Positions 17,263 through 26,222 of a stretch of 63,404 nt of DNA are shown one piece after another (positions within the stretch are counted from its first letter, which is position 1; each line of letters begins with the position of its first letter). The DNA comes from Streptomyces pinistramenti. GTDB lineage: Bacteria > Actinomycetota > Actinomycetes > Streptomycetales > Streptomycetaceae. The DNA is taken from the NCBI RefSeq assembly GCF_020564935.1, contig NZ_JAJCXB010000045.1:1-63404 (forward strand). The letters run 5' to 3'. Made by a program: the position numbers and the translations under genes. The notes under the pieces were generated by a model, which was not told the origin of the DNA, ran no database searches, and worked only from the letters and a program-made list of their open reading frames with translations.

Positions 17263-18534
17263 ATGCCCGAGCAGGACACCGTCCGCCGCCCGCTCCGCTT
17301 CGGCGTCAACTACACACCCGCCCACGGGTGGTTCCACCACTGGCTCGACTTCGACCTGGACGCGGTACGCGCCGATCTCGACGCCATCGCCGCGCTCGGC
17401 CTCGACCACGTCCGGGTCTTCCCTCTCTGGCCGGTGTTCCAGCCCAACCGCACCCTGATCCGGCCGGCCGCCGTCGACCAGCTGGTGCGGCTGGCGGACG
17501 CCGCGGCCGAACGGGGCCTCGACATCAACGTCGACGGCCTCCAGGGTCACCTGTCGAGCTTCGACTTCCTGCCCGCCTGGACACAGACCTGGCACCGCCG
17601 CAGCCTCTTCACCGACCCGGACGTCCTGTCGGGCCAGGAGGAATACCTGCGCACGCTGGCGGCAGCGCTCGCCGACCGGCCCAACTTCCTCGGCATGACA
17701 CTGGGCAACGAGATCAACCAGTTCTCGGACGGCCCGCATCCGGACCCGGACCGGATCACCGAGGCGCAGGCCGGTGCGTGGCTGGACCGGATGCTGGCGG
17801 CCTGCGAGCGTGGCGCGCCCGGCCGGATGCATCTGCACGCCGCCTACGACGCCGCCTGGTATCGCGACGGACACCCCTTCACCCCGGCGCACGCCGCCCG
17901 CCGGGGTGCCGTGACGGCCGTGCACTCCTGGGTGTTCAACGGCACGGCGCAGCGGCACGGGCCTGCGGGCACCGCGACGGAGCAGCACGCGGCCTATCTG
18001 ATCGAGCTGTCGAAGGCGTGGGCGAGCGATCCGCACCGCCCGGTGTGGCTCCAGGAAGTCGGCGCCCCCGCCCCGCACATCCCGGAGGATCAGGCGGCGC
18101 GGTTCACCGAGGCCACCGTCCGCAACGCCCTGGACTGCCCGGACGTGTGGGGCGTGACGTGGTGGTGCTCGCATGACGTGTCCCGGTCGCTGGCGGACTT
18201 TCCCGATCTTGAGTACGGCCTCGGCCTGCTCGGCAACGACGGGACGGTCAAGCCGGCGGGCAAGGCGCTCGCCGCGCTGGCCGGCGAGTGGGGCGGGCGG
18301 GTGCACCGGCCCGCGGTGCGCGCCACCGCCCTCGCCGTGGACGCGGGCGACGCGGACGCGGCCCCCCGCCGCTCGGTGTGCGCGCCCGGCGGCGCCGTCT
18401 TCGAAGCCTGGGCGCGGCTGGCCGGACAAGGTGTGCGGCCCGCCCTCGTACTGGCCGAACGCGCCGATGACGTACAGCATTTGACGGCACGTGGCATCAC
18501 GGAGGTCCGTTCACCGCAGGAGGTCCTGGCCTGA
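17263..18534 (+). CDS. Cytoplasmic GH5-type glycosidase, probable GH5_18 beta-mannosidase
   Basis: A 423-residue clan A (beta/alpha)8 glycoside hydrolase without signal peptide. The expected acid/base and nucleophile glutamates are E150 in TLGNEINQF and E265 in WLQEVGAP, 115 residues apart as in GH5. Other marks are RFGVNYTPAHGWFHHWLDFD at the N-terminus and HVRVFPLWPVFQPN on strand 3. The N-terminus and the company of GH85 and GH38 genes match the GH5_18 beta-mannosidases that split Man-beta-1,4-GlcNAc from N-glycan cores in bifidobacteria. The family assignment is strong for GH5-like fold and moderate for subfamily 18. It starts 54 bases after the permease gene. Confidence 0.75.
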   Translation: MPEQDTVRRPLRFGVNYTPAHGWFHHWLDFDLDAVRADLDAIAALGLDHVRVFPLWPVFQPNRTLIRPAAVDQLVRLADAAAERGLDINVDGLQGHLSSFDFLPAWTQTWHRRSLFTDPDVLSGQEEYLRTLAAALADRPNFLGMTLGNEINQFSDGPHPDPDRITEAQAGAWLDRMLAACERGAPGRMHLHAAYDAAWYRDGHPFTPAHAARRGAVTAVHSWVFNGTAQRHGPAGTATEQHAAYLIELSKAWASDPHRPVWLQEVGAPAPHIPEDQAARFTEATVRNALDCPDVWGVTWWCSHDVSRSLADFPDLEYGLGLLGNDGTVKPAGKALAALAGEWGGRVHRPAVRATALAVDAGDADAAPRRSVCAPGGAVFEAWARLAGQGVRPALVLAERADDVQHLTARGITEVRSPQEVLA

Positions 18535-18624
18535 CCAGGGCCGCCGGTCTCCGGCGGCGCTCCGGCCGCGGCCGTGCCGGCAGCCCGTCCCACCCGTTCA
18601 CCGACCGCGCCTTCGGAGGAGCCC

Positions 18625-20721
18625 ATGCCCCAGGAACCGTTCCCGTTGTCCCGCCGCCGTGTGGTGCTGGCCGGTGCCGGTGCCGCCGCCGCGCTGTTCG
18701 GCCCGCCGCTGGGCGCGGCCCCGGCCGCCGCACGGCCCCCGTCGGCGGCGGCCGAGGCCGCGCCCCTCCAGCCGTACGCGTCGTACTGGTTCCCCGACTC
18801 GCTGCCGGACGGCACGCCGGGCGACGGCGTGACCTGGCGCAGCCTGCTGGCCTGGACGCCGCAGGCCGATCGTGACCTCGCGTTCAACACCGCGACCGTG
18901 CCGCTCGCCCGGCGGTTCACGCCGGTCGCCGCGAACACCACGGCCCGGGGAGGCCAGGCCGGGATCAGCGCCCTCGCGGCGTTCGACCACACCGCGGGGA
19001 ACCCCTCACAGGGCTCCGCCACCGCCGACCGCTACACCCCGACCCACTGGGCCTACCTCGACGAACTGGTCTTCTGGGGCGGCTCGTCCGGCGAAGGGCT
19101 GATAGTGGCCCCCAGCGCCCCGGTGGTGGACGCCGCGCACCGCAACGGCGTGCCGGTCCTGGGCACCGTGTTCCTGCCGCCGGCCGCGTACGGCGGGCGG
19201 CTGCGCTGGACCCGCGACCTGGTGCAGAAGGACACGGCGGGCCGCTTCCCGCTGGCCGCGAAGCTGGTGGAGGTGGCCGGAACGTACGGCTTCGACGGGT
19301 GGTTCATCAACGCCGAGACCGACGGCGGGGACGCCGCACTGGCCGCCGATATGCAGGCGTTCCTGCGGGCACTGCGCGCGGCGGGTACCGGCCGTGGGCT
19401 GCGCATCACCTGGTACGACGCGATGGACCGCGACGGCCGGGTGGGCTGGCAGGGCGCACTCAACTCCCGTAATCAGACGTTCTTCCAGGACGCGCACGGG
19501 CCGGTCGCCGACACGATGTTCGTGGACTTCCGCTGGAGTGCGCAGCGGCTCGCCGACTCCGGGCGGCTGGCGGAGCAACTGGGCCGCAGCCGGTACGCGT
19601 TGTGGGCCGGGGTCGATGTCGAATCCGCGGGCTGGGACACCGCCACCGACTGGGACGCGATCCTCCCGGCCGGGCGCGACCACGTGGTCTCGTACGGCTT
19701 CTACCGGCCGGACTGGACGCTGAACCATCGGCCCGAGGGGCGCACCCCCGGGCAGTTCCACGCGGCGGACGACCGTTTCTGGTCGGGCGAGGGCCTCGAT
19801 CCGACCCGCCCCGGCGGCACCGGAGGCGGCTGGCGGGCGCCGGCCACCGCCGTGGCCGACCGTTCCACGCTGGACGCGCTGCCGTTCGGGACGTCGTTCA
19901 ACACCGGTCACGGGTTGCGCTGGTACGACGACGGCGCCGCGGTGTCCGACGCACCGTGGCATCACCTCGGGCTCCAGGACCGGCTGCCCGCCCGGCGCTG
20001 GGTGGTCCGCGCCCAAGGCCAACGCCCGGACGTGACACTGGACTTCGAGGACGCCTGGCGCGGCGGCAGCAGCCTGCGGGTGCGGGGCGACCTCGCCGAG
20101 CCGGCGACGGTGGAGCTGTACACCGCGCGGCTGCCGGCCGGCGGCGCCACGACGGTCGACCTGGTGCACCGGGCCGACGCGGAGTCCGGTCCTGTCACCG
20201 TGGAGGTGGCCGTCGCGCTGCGGGAGCCCGCGGCCCCCGGGGAGCCCGCCCCCTTCGCCTGTCTGCCCGCCGGGACCATCGCACCGGGCGACGGCTGGCG
20301 CCGCACGTCCGTACGGCTCGGCCCCCTCGGGCCCGGCACGCTCCACGCGCTGGGTGTGCGGCTGACCGGCCGGGGCGGCACTCCGGTCGCTTGGCGGCTC
20401 GGCCTGCTGGCCGTCCGGGACGGGGACGCGGCGATACCGGCGGCGCCCACCGGCGCGGCCGTCACCGACGCGGCGACCGCCGGCGGCGCGACCGCCCTGC
20501 GGCTGTCCTGGCGGCGCGCCCCCGGGCCGGTGCGCCACTACGAGGTGTCGCGCCACCTGCCCGGCGGCGCCGTCCGGTTCCTCGGCGGCACCTGCGGCAC
20601 CGCGTTCCACCTGCCGGGGCTGCGCCGCGCCGGGACGGAACCGGCCGCCGTGCTCCGCATCCGGGCGGTCGGCGAACTGTTCACCGCCTCGGAGCCCGCC
20701 GTGATCCGGCACTCCTGGTAG
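18625..20721 (+). CDS. Tat-exported GH85 endo-beta-N-acetylglucosaminidase
   Basis: A 698-residue enzyme that hydrolyses the GlcNAc-beta-1,4-GlcNAc bond of the chitobiose core of N-glycans, freeing the glycan from its protein. The catalytic pair of family 85 is visible as N229 and E231 in DGWFINAETDGGD, with the substrate-assisted mechanism needing both. Further GH85 marks are YASYWFPDSLP near the start, GLIVAPSAPVVDAAHRNGVPVLGT (begin and end of a conserved strand, quoted in part: GVPVLGT) and FGTSFNTGHG. The N-terminus is a twin-arginine signal (SRRRVVLAG with Ala-rich h-region), so it is exported folded. C-terminal beta domains run from about residue 470. GGAGGAG precedes the ATG. Confidence 0.9.
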   Translation: MPQEPFPLSRRRVVLAGAGAAAALFGPPLGAAPAAARPPSAAAEAAPLQPYASYWFPDSLPDGTPGDGVTWRSLLAWTPQADRDLAFNTATVPLARRFTPVAANTTARGGQAGISALAAFDHTAGNPSQGSATADRYTPTHWAYLDELVFWGGSSGEGLIVAPSAPVVDAAHRNGVPVLGTVFLPPAAYGGRLRWTRDLVQKDTAGRFPLAAKLVEVAGTYGFDGWFINAETDGGDAALAADMQAFLRALRAAGTGRGLRITWYDAMDRDGRVGWQGALNSRNQTFFQDAHGPVADTMFVDFRWSAQRLADSGRLAEQLGRSRYALWAGVDVESAGWDTATDWDAILPAGRDHVVSYGFYRPDWTLNHRPEGRTPGQFHAADDRFWSGEGLDPTRPGGTGGGWRAPATAVADRSTLDALPFGTSFNTGHGLRWYDDGAAVSDAPWHHLGLQDRLPARRWVVRAQGQRPDVTLDFEDAWRGGSSLRVRGDLAEPATVELYTARLPAGGATTVDLVHRADAESGPVTVEVAVALREPAAPGEPAPFACLPAGTIAPGDGWRRTSVRLGPLGPGTLHALGVRLTGRGGTPVAWRLGLLAVRDGDAAIPAAPTGAAVTDAATAGGATALRLSWRRAPGPVRHYEVSRHLPGGAVRFLGGTCGTAFHLPGLRRAGTEPAAVLRIRAVGELFTASEPAVIRHSW

Positions 20722-20780
20722 CCGACCGCCCGCCCGTACCACCGCACACCCCTCATCACGACGTTACGGAGCCACCTCCC

Positions 20781-23700
20781 ATGCATGACGATCGCGCACT
20801 GGTCGAAGCCCGCCTCAAGCGGGTGCTGGACGAACGCATCCGGCCCGCCCTGTACCCGGACGCGGTGCCGCTGGAGGTGGCGGCCTGGGTCGCGCCGGGC
20901 GAGCCGGTTCCGGTGGCCGAGGGCCTGGCGGCGGCGCATACGCCGGTGGCCGTCGGGGACGAGTGGGGCGCGCCCTGGGCGACGACCTGGTTCAAGGTGA
21001 CAGGCGAGGTGCCTGCGGAATGGGCGGGACGGACCGTGGAAGCGGTGCTGGACCTGGGATTCGACGAGCGGATGCCCGGGTTCCAGTGCGAGGCGCTGGT
21101 CTACACGCCGGACGGCGACCCCGTGAAGGCCATCAACCCCCGCAACCAGTGGGTGCGGGCCGGCGCTCCGGTGCAGGGCGGCGAACGCGTCGAGTGGCAC
21201 CTCGAAGCGGCGTCCAACCCGGTGATCCTGGACGTCCATCCCTTCCAGCCCACCCCGTTGGGCGACCGGGAGACCGCGGGCGACGCGCCGCAGTACCGGC
21301 TGGCGCGGATGGATCTGGCGGTGTTCGACACCACGGTGTGGGAACTGGTCCAGGACCTGGAGGTGCTCGGGGAGCTGATGACCGAGCTGCCCGTGGAATC
21401 GCCGCGGCGCTGGGAGCTGCTGCGGGCCGTCGGGCGGGCGCTGGACGTGGTGGACCTCCAGGACGTCAACGGGTCGGCGGATGCGGCCCGTTCGGAGCTG
21501 CGTGAGGTGCTGGCCGCGCCCGCGGGCGCGTCGGCGCACCGGATCAGCGCGGTGGGACATGCGCACATCGACTCGGCGTGGCTGTGGCCGCTGCGCGAGA
21601 CGGTGCGGAAGGTCGCCAGGACCACGTCGAACATGACGGCGCTGCTGGAGGACGAGCCGGAGTTCGTCTTCGCGATGTCCCAGGCCCAGCAGTACGCGTG
21701 GATCAAGGAGCACCGTCCCGAGGTCTACGCCAAGGTGAAGCGGGCGGTCGCGGAGGGCCGGTTCGTGCCCGCGGGCGGCATGTGGGTGGAGTCCGACACC
21801 AACATGCCGGGATCGGAGGCGATGGCGCGGCAGTTCGTGCACGGGAAGCGGTTCTTCCTGGAGGAGTTCGGCGTCGAGAACGACGAGGCGTGGCTGCCGG
21901 ACACCTTCGGGTTCGCCGCCGGGCTCCCGCAGATCATCAAGGCGGCGGGCGCGAAGTGGCTGCTGACCCAGAAGATCTCCTGGAGCCAGATCAACGCGTT
22001 CCCGCACCACACGTTCCGCTGGGAGGGCATCGACGGCACCCGGATCTTCACCCACTTCCCGCCGGTCGACACCTACAACTGCCAGATGGCGGGCAGCGAA
22101 ATCGCCCATGCGGCACGGAACTTCAAGGACAAGGGCGTGGCGCGGCACTCGCTGGCGCCGACCGGGTGGGGCGACGGGGGCGGCGGCACCACCCGCGAGA
22201 TGATCGCCAAGGCCCGCCGGCTGCGCGACCTGGACGGCTCGCCCACCGTGGTGTGGGAGAAGCCGGCGGACTTCTTCGCGAAGGCGGAGGCGGAGTACCC
22301 GCAGGCGCCGGTGTGGGTGGGCGAGCTGTATCTGGAGCTGCACCGCGCGACGCTGACCAGCCAGGCGAAGACCAAGCGCGGCAACCGGCGCAGCGAACAC
22401 CTCCTGCGTGAGGCCGAACTGTGGTCGGCGACGGCGGCCGTCACGGCCGGACATCCCTACCCGTACGCGGAGTTGGACCGGATCTGGAAGACGGTGCTGC
22501 TGCACCAGTTCCACGACATCCTGCCCGGCTCGTCGATCGCGTGGGTGCACCGTGAGGCGGAGCGTACCTACACGGCCGTCGCCGCCGAGCTGGAGCAGCT
22601 GATCGCGGACGCGCTGGGCGCACTGGCCGGCACGGGCGGGACGGAGCTGGTGGCGAACGCGGCACCGCACCCCAGGTCAGGCGTCGCGGCCGGGGCCCTG
22701 GCGCCGGCGGTGCCCGACGGCGCCGAGGTCGTGGCCGAGCCGCGCGCCGGCGGCGGGTTCGTCCTCGCCAACGGCCTGCTGCGGACCGAGATCGACGCGC
22801 ACGGCCTGATCGTCTCCGCGTACGACCTGACGGCCGGGCGGGAGGCCGTCGCGCCGGGCGGCGCCGCCAACCTCCTCCAGATCCACCCGGACTTCCCCAA
22901 CATGTGGGACGCCTGGGACGTGGACGCGTTCTACCGGAACGTCGTCACCGATCTGACCGCGGCGGACGAGGTGACGCTCGACGCGGCCTCCGGGGACGCG
23001 GCGACGGTGCGGGTGGTCCGGAGCTTCGGCGACTCGCGCGTCGTGCAGACGCTGACGCTCACCCGCGGGCAGCGGCGCATCGACATCGACACCGAGGTCG
23101 ACTGGCACGAGACCGAGAAGTTCCTCAAGGCCGCCTTCCCGCTCGACCTGCACGCCGAACGCTACGCCGCGGAGACCCAGTTCGGGCACCTGTACCGGCC
23201 CACCCACACCAACACCAGCTGGGAGGCGGCCAAGTTCGAGACCTGCGCACACCGCTTCGTGCACATCGATGAGCCGGGCTGGGGTGTCGCGCTGGTCAAC
23301 GACGCCACGTACGGCCACGACGTCACCCGCACCGTCCGCGACGCACCGGACCGCGGCACGACGACGACCGTGCGGCTCTCGCTGCTGCGCGCGCCGCGGT
23401 TCCCCGACCCGGAGACCGACCAGGGGCTGCACCGCTTCCGCTACGCCCTCGCCCCCGGAGCCGCCATCGGCGACGCGGTGCGCGAAGGCCACCGCATCAA
23501 CCTCCCCGAACGTCGCGTCCCGGGCGCGGGCCCGGTCGCTCCGCTGGTCACGGTGGACAACGACGCGGTCGTGGTGACGGCCGTGAAGCTCGCCGACGAC
23601 GGCAGCGGCGACGTGGTCGTCCGGCTGCACGAGGCGCACGGCGGGCGGGCCACCACGGCGGTCACCACCGCCTTCGGCCTGGCGGACGCCCATGCCACGG

Positions 23701-23825
23701 ATCTGCTGGAGCGCCCGGTGGACGACGGCCCCGAGCTGCACCGGGACGGCCGCACGGTGCGGATGGCGCTGCGGCCGTTCCAGATCGTCACGCTGCGCCT
23801 GAGCCGGGCGGGCGGCGCCGGCTGA
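20781..23825 (+). CDS. Cytoplasmic GH38 alpha-mannosidase
   Basis: A 1014-residue family 38 alpha-mannosidase with no export signal. It would remove alpha-linked mannoses from imported N-glycans. An N-terminal beta domain (1-250) precedes the Zn-dependent catalytic domain: zinc ligands H262 and D264 in GHAHIDSAWLW, the nucleophile D374 in LPDTFGF, and the third region HQFHDILPG with H578. The alpha-mannosidase middle domain and C-terminal beta sandwiches complete the protein; length is normal for the bacterial cytoplasmic type. It lies 59 bases after the GH85 gene and closes the operon. Confidence 0.92.
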   Translation: MHDDRALVEARLKRVLDERIRPALYPDAVPLEVAAWVAPGEPVPVAEGLAAAHTPVAVGDEWGAPWATTWFKVTGEVPAEWAGRTVEAVLDLGFDERMPGFQCEALVYTPDGDPVKAINPRNQWVRAGAPVQGGERVEWHLEAASNPVILDVHPFQPTPLGDRETAGDAPQYRLARMDLAVFDTTVWELVQDLEVLGELMTELPVESPRRWELLRAVGRALDVVDLQDVNGSADAARSELREVLAAPAGASAHRISAVGHAHIDSAWLWPLRETVRKVARTTSNMTALLEDEPEFVFAMSQAQQYAWIKEHRPEVYAKVKRAVAEGRFVPAGGMWVESDTNMPGSEAMARQFVHGKRFFLEEFGVENDEAWLPDTFGFAAGLPQIIKAAGAKWLLTQKISWSQINAFPHHTFRWEGIDGTRIFTHFPPVDTYNCQMAGSEIAHAARNFKDKGVARHSLAPTGWGDGGGGTTREMIAKARRLRDLDGSPTVVWEKPADFFAKAEAEYPQAPVWVGELYLELHRATLTSQAKTKRGNRRSEHLLREAELWSATAAVTAGHPYPYAELDRIWKTVLLHQFHDILPGSSIAWVHREAERTYTAVAAELEQLIADALGALAGTGGTELVANAAPHPRSGVAAGALAPAVPDGAEVVAEPRAGGGFVLANGLLRTEIDAHGLIVSAYDLTAGREAVAPGGAANLLQIHPDFPNMWDAWDVDAFYRNVVTDLTAADEVTLDAASGDAATVRVVRSFGDSRVVQTLTLTRGQRRIDIDTEVDWHETEKFLKAAFPLDLHAERYAAETQFGHLYRPTHTNTSWEAAKFETCAHRFVHIDEPGWGVALVNDATYGHDVTRTVRDAPDRGTTTTVRLSLLRAPRFPDPETDQGLHRFRYALAPGAAIGDAVREGHRINLPERRVPGAGPVAPLVTVDNDAVVVTAVKLADDGSGDVVVRLHEAHGGRATTAVTTAFGLADAHATDLLERPVDDGPELHRDGRTVRMALRPFQIVTLRLSRAGGAG

Positions 23826-23849
23826 CCTGCGGTGCCGGGCGGGCGCGGG

Positions 23850-24065
23850 TCACTCCTCCTCGACCTCGCGCCCGTCCGGACGGCCGCCGCCCGCCATGGG
23901 GCGGGTGTCGCGGCCCGGATGCAGATCCAGCATGTCCATCAGCAAGGACAGGTCGTCCGCGTCCCGCGCCCGGTCGGCCAGCGTCATCCTGGCGCGCCGC
24001 CGTTCCTCGTCATCCGGTGCGGGGCGCGGCGCGGCGCTGTCGGCGCTGCGGTGTTCATCGCTCAC
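23850..24065 (-). CDS. Small acidic hypothetical protein
   Basis: A 71-residue charged protein without signal or membrane segment. A likely helical core (ERRRARMTLADRARDADDLS, then LLMDMLDLHP) is followed by a Gly/Asp/Glu tail. The GTG start is the first that avoids Pro-rich non-coding sequence, but its ribosome binding site is weak (GAGAA). Codon usage fits the genome. Small proteins with this ADRARDADDLxxLLDML helix are, as far as I can recall, widespread in Streptomyces without a known role. It converges on the GH38 gene 24 bases away. Confidence 0.5.
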   Translation of the reverse strand: MSDEHRSADSAAPRPAPDDEERRRARMTLADRARDADDLSLLMDMLDLHPGRDTRPMAGGGRPDGREVEEE

Positions 24066-24219
24066 CGCTGCATTCTCGGCCGGGCCCCGCCGTCCCGCCC
24101 GCCGAACGGCCATCCGGGCGGCACCGCAGGCCGTGTTCCCGTGCCCGGCGCGCGGATGCAGAACGTGCGGCAGGGGGTGATGCTGGAGCCGTGGGGGATC
24201 GTCGCGAGGAGGATGACCC

Positions 24220-24411
24220 ATGTCCATGATGGACAAGCTCAAGAGCATGCTGAAGGGCCACGAAAGCCAGACCGGCAAGGGCGTGGACAAGGCCGGCGAC
24301 TACGTCGACGAAAAGACCCAGGGCAAGTACAGGAGTCAGGTGGACAAGGCCCAGGACAAGCTCAAGGACGAGTTCGGCCGCGGGGACCAGGGTCAGCCGC
24401 CGCAGACCTGA
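24220..24411 (+). CDS. MT0933-like small antitoxin-family protein
   Basis: A 63-residue highly charged helical protein (MDKLKSMLKGHESQTGKGVD, then KAGDYVDEKTQGKYRSQVDK). This is the MT0933-like antitoxin family pattern (also resembling CsbD stress proteins), very common in actinomycetes. GGAGG lies upstream of the ATG. No toxin gene lies on either side, so a toxin-antitoxin role is not supported here and a general stress function is as likely. Confidence 0.75.
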   Translation: MSMMDKLKSMLKGHESQTGKGVDKAGDYVDEKTQGKYRSQVDKAQDKLKDEFGRGDQGQPPQT

Positions 24412-24595
24412 CAACGTGAACCGGGCGCCCGCGCACCGGCTCACCCACCCCGTGCCCCCGTGGCGGGCGCGCCGGTCGGCGCGTCCGGGCGGGGCACAGG
24501 TGCGTACGGGGTTCCGCGGCCCGGAGCAGCGGGGGCGCGCACCGGCCGGGGCCCACACATCACCGGCCGCTCACGACCCGGACAGGCTCCCGTGG

Positions 24596-24957
24596 TCACG
24601 GTCCGGCGGAGATCTGCACGCCGCGCAGTGGTCCATCCTCCTGGACGGCGCCGCCCGCGCCGAGCGCCCGGGAAATGTCGTCGGCGGTGAACCCGGCGAG
24701 ATGGAGCCCGGCCTCCTCCCCCGCGTCGGCCCGCTCCCGCTTCCTGCGCCGCACGTCGATCGCCTCGACGGTCACCGCGCGCGGCCCGCCGGGCAGCGCG
24801 ATCTCCGCCTGCCGGCCGGTACGGACCGTTCCGGACCGCATCCGCCCGGTGAACACCACGCCGCGGGCGGGCAGCACGAAGACCGGTCCACCGTGAGCCG
24901 GAAGGGTTCGACGCTCCCGTCCTGCCGCGCTTCCTCGCCTCGTCCGAAGAGCCCCAT
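24596..24957 (-). pseudogene. EF-Tu domain II-like small protein, interrupted by a frameshift
   Basis: Two adjacent frames together encode about 120 residues resembling the second (beta-barrel) domain of elongation factor Tu. The first part, MGLFGRGEEARQDGSVEPFR then LTVD, starts at the ATG at 24957; the reading then moves by one base near 24885-24890 into PVFVLPARGVVFTGRMRSG and VEAIDVRRRKRERADAGEEA, ending at 24596. The match to EF-Tu (IPGRGTVVTGRIERG, and GDNVGLLLRG against EAGLHLAGF) is clear. The span is 362 bases, one short of a multiple of three. Either a real one-base loss or a sequencing error. Intact homologues are short stand-alone barrels without a GTPase domain. Confidence 0.6.
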
Positions 24958-25065
24958 GCCCGAGATCTGGCACGGGCAGCGCGACCTCCCGGTACGGATT
25001 CCGCGACCGGCTCCGACCGCCTGGGGGGCTCCCGCAGCGCCGGGTGGCGGTTCTACGCTGGACCG

Positions 25066-25641
25066 ATGATCACTATCTCCGCCCGGCTCGCCCCCGATGT
25101 CCTGATGCGCCCGGTGACGCCGGACGACGCCGCGGGGCTGGCCCGTGCGCAGCGGCGCAGCCGCGACCACCTCAAGCCCTGGGATCCGGCCCGCAGCGAG
25201 TCCTTCTACACGACCGAAGGGCAGCGGGCGCGCCTGGAGGTCCAACGGGCCGAGCAGGAGGCGGAGCGGATGCTGTCCTGGGTACTGGTGCGGGACGGGG
25301 ACGAGTACGGGGACGAGGACGACATCGTCGGCGGGATCGTCCTCAGCGACATCGTGCGGGGCCAGTTCCGCAGCGCCGACCTGGGCTACTGGATCGACGT
25401 GGGCCACGTGGGCCGCGGTCTCGCCGGCGCCGCGGTACGGCAGGTCTGCGAGAGTGCCGACTCCGTGCTGGGCCTGCACCGGCTCCAGGCCGGCACCTTG
25501 CTCGACAACGTCGTCTCGCAGCGCGTGCTGGCCAAGAACGGCTTCGAGCCGTACGGCGTCGCCGAGCGCTATCTGCACATCGCCGGCGCCTGGCGCGACC
25601 ACCGGCTCTTCCAGCGGATCCTCAACGACCGCAGGCCGTGA
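25066..25641 (+). CDS. GNAT N-acetyltransferase (RimJ/RimL-like)
   Basis: A 191-residue acetyl-CoA-dependent acetyltransferase. Motif A of the GNAT fold is modified (GHVGRGLAGAAVRQV, about residues 117-131, in place of QxxGxG/A), preceded by LGYWID as in RimJ/RimL enzymes that acetylate ribosomal protein N-termini or small molecules. NVVSQRVLAKNGF is the typical C-terminal signature of this branch (N, S, L, G, F). Sequence alone does not give the substrate. Transcribed alone; a strong hairpin follows. Confidence 0.88.
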   Translation: MITISARLAPDVLMRPVTPDDAAGLARAQRRSRDHLKPWDPARSESFYTTEGQRARLEVQRAEQEAERMLSWVLVRDGDEYGDEDDIVGGIVLSDIVRGQFRSADLGYWIDVGHVGRGLAGAAVRQVCESADSVLGLHRLQAGTLLDNVVSQRVLAKNGFEPYGVAERYLHIAGAWRDHRLFQRILNDRRP

Positions 25642-25670
25642 CGCGGGGCCGCAGCCCGGTCGCAGACGAC

Positions 25671-25704
25671 GGCGCCCGCCCCGGATGGCAAGGGGGCGGG
25701 CGCC
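25671..25704. terminator. Hairpin between converging GNAT and cold-shock genes
   Basis: GGCGCCCGCCCC (25671-25682) pairs perfectly with GGGGCGGGCGCC (25693-25704) around a 10-base loop. It sits between the two stop codons, so it can serve both strands. Confidence 0.72.
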
Positions 25705-25719
25705 GGAATGAGACGAGGC

Positions 25720-25923
25720 TCAGGCCACGCGGATCTTCTCCGCCTGCGGGCCCTTCTGGCCCTGCGTGACCTCGAAGGTCACCTTCTGGCCTTCCTGGAG
25801 CTCACGGAAGCCCTGGGCCTCGATGTTCGAGTAGTGCGCGAAGACGTCGGCGCCGCCGCCGTCCTGCGCGATGAAGCCGAAGCCCTTTTCCGAGTTGAAC
25901 CACTTCACCGTGCCGCTGGCCAT
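25720..25923 (-). CDS. Cold-shock protein (CspA family)
   Basis: A 67-residue single-strand nucleic-acid binding protein. Both RNA-binding motifs are intact: RNP1 as KGFGFIAQ and RNP2 as DVFAHYSNI; the N-terminus MASGTVKWFNSEKGFGF is canonical. It acts as an RNA chaperone. GGAGACAGG precedes the ATG. About 300 bases upstream (25924-26222) hold no gene; as in other csp genes part of this is probably a structured mRNA leader. Confidence 0.96.
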   Translation of the reverse strand: MASGTVKWFNSEKGFGFIAQDGGGADVFAHYSNIEAQGFRELQEGQKVTFEVTQGQKGPQAEKIRVA

Positions 25924-26222
25924 ACCTGTCTCCATTCGTTCAATGGGCTTGCATCGGCGTCCGCATGGCACGGAAACCGGAGGTGATCGCCCTGGTCCGG
26001 AGAGGCATCGCACAGAAAGAACGCCCGTGAATGCGACACGGGCGCCCGGCACTTCGGAACCACGACAGCTGATCAGGACGCTACACCGCACATCGCCCAC
26101 CAGTCATCACCACCGTGGCAGTCGCGTCATCGTTCACCGGCCGAGGCCATCCGGATCCGCCGATTCCCCGGCCGGTGGCGCGCCCGTACGAGACGGCACG
26201 CGGCCGGCCGGGGTCCGGCAGG

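Noticed and set aside
12433..23825. Chitin or cellulose utilisation as the role of the sugar operon
   Set aside because: The GH85 and GH38 signatures point to N-glycans, and no chitinase, cellulase or beta-glucosidase is present in the operon.
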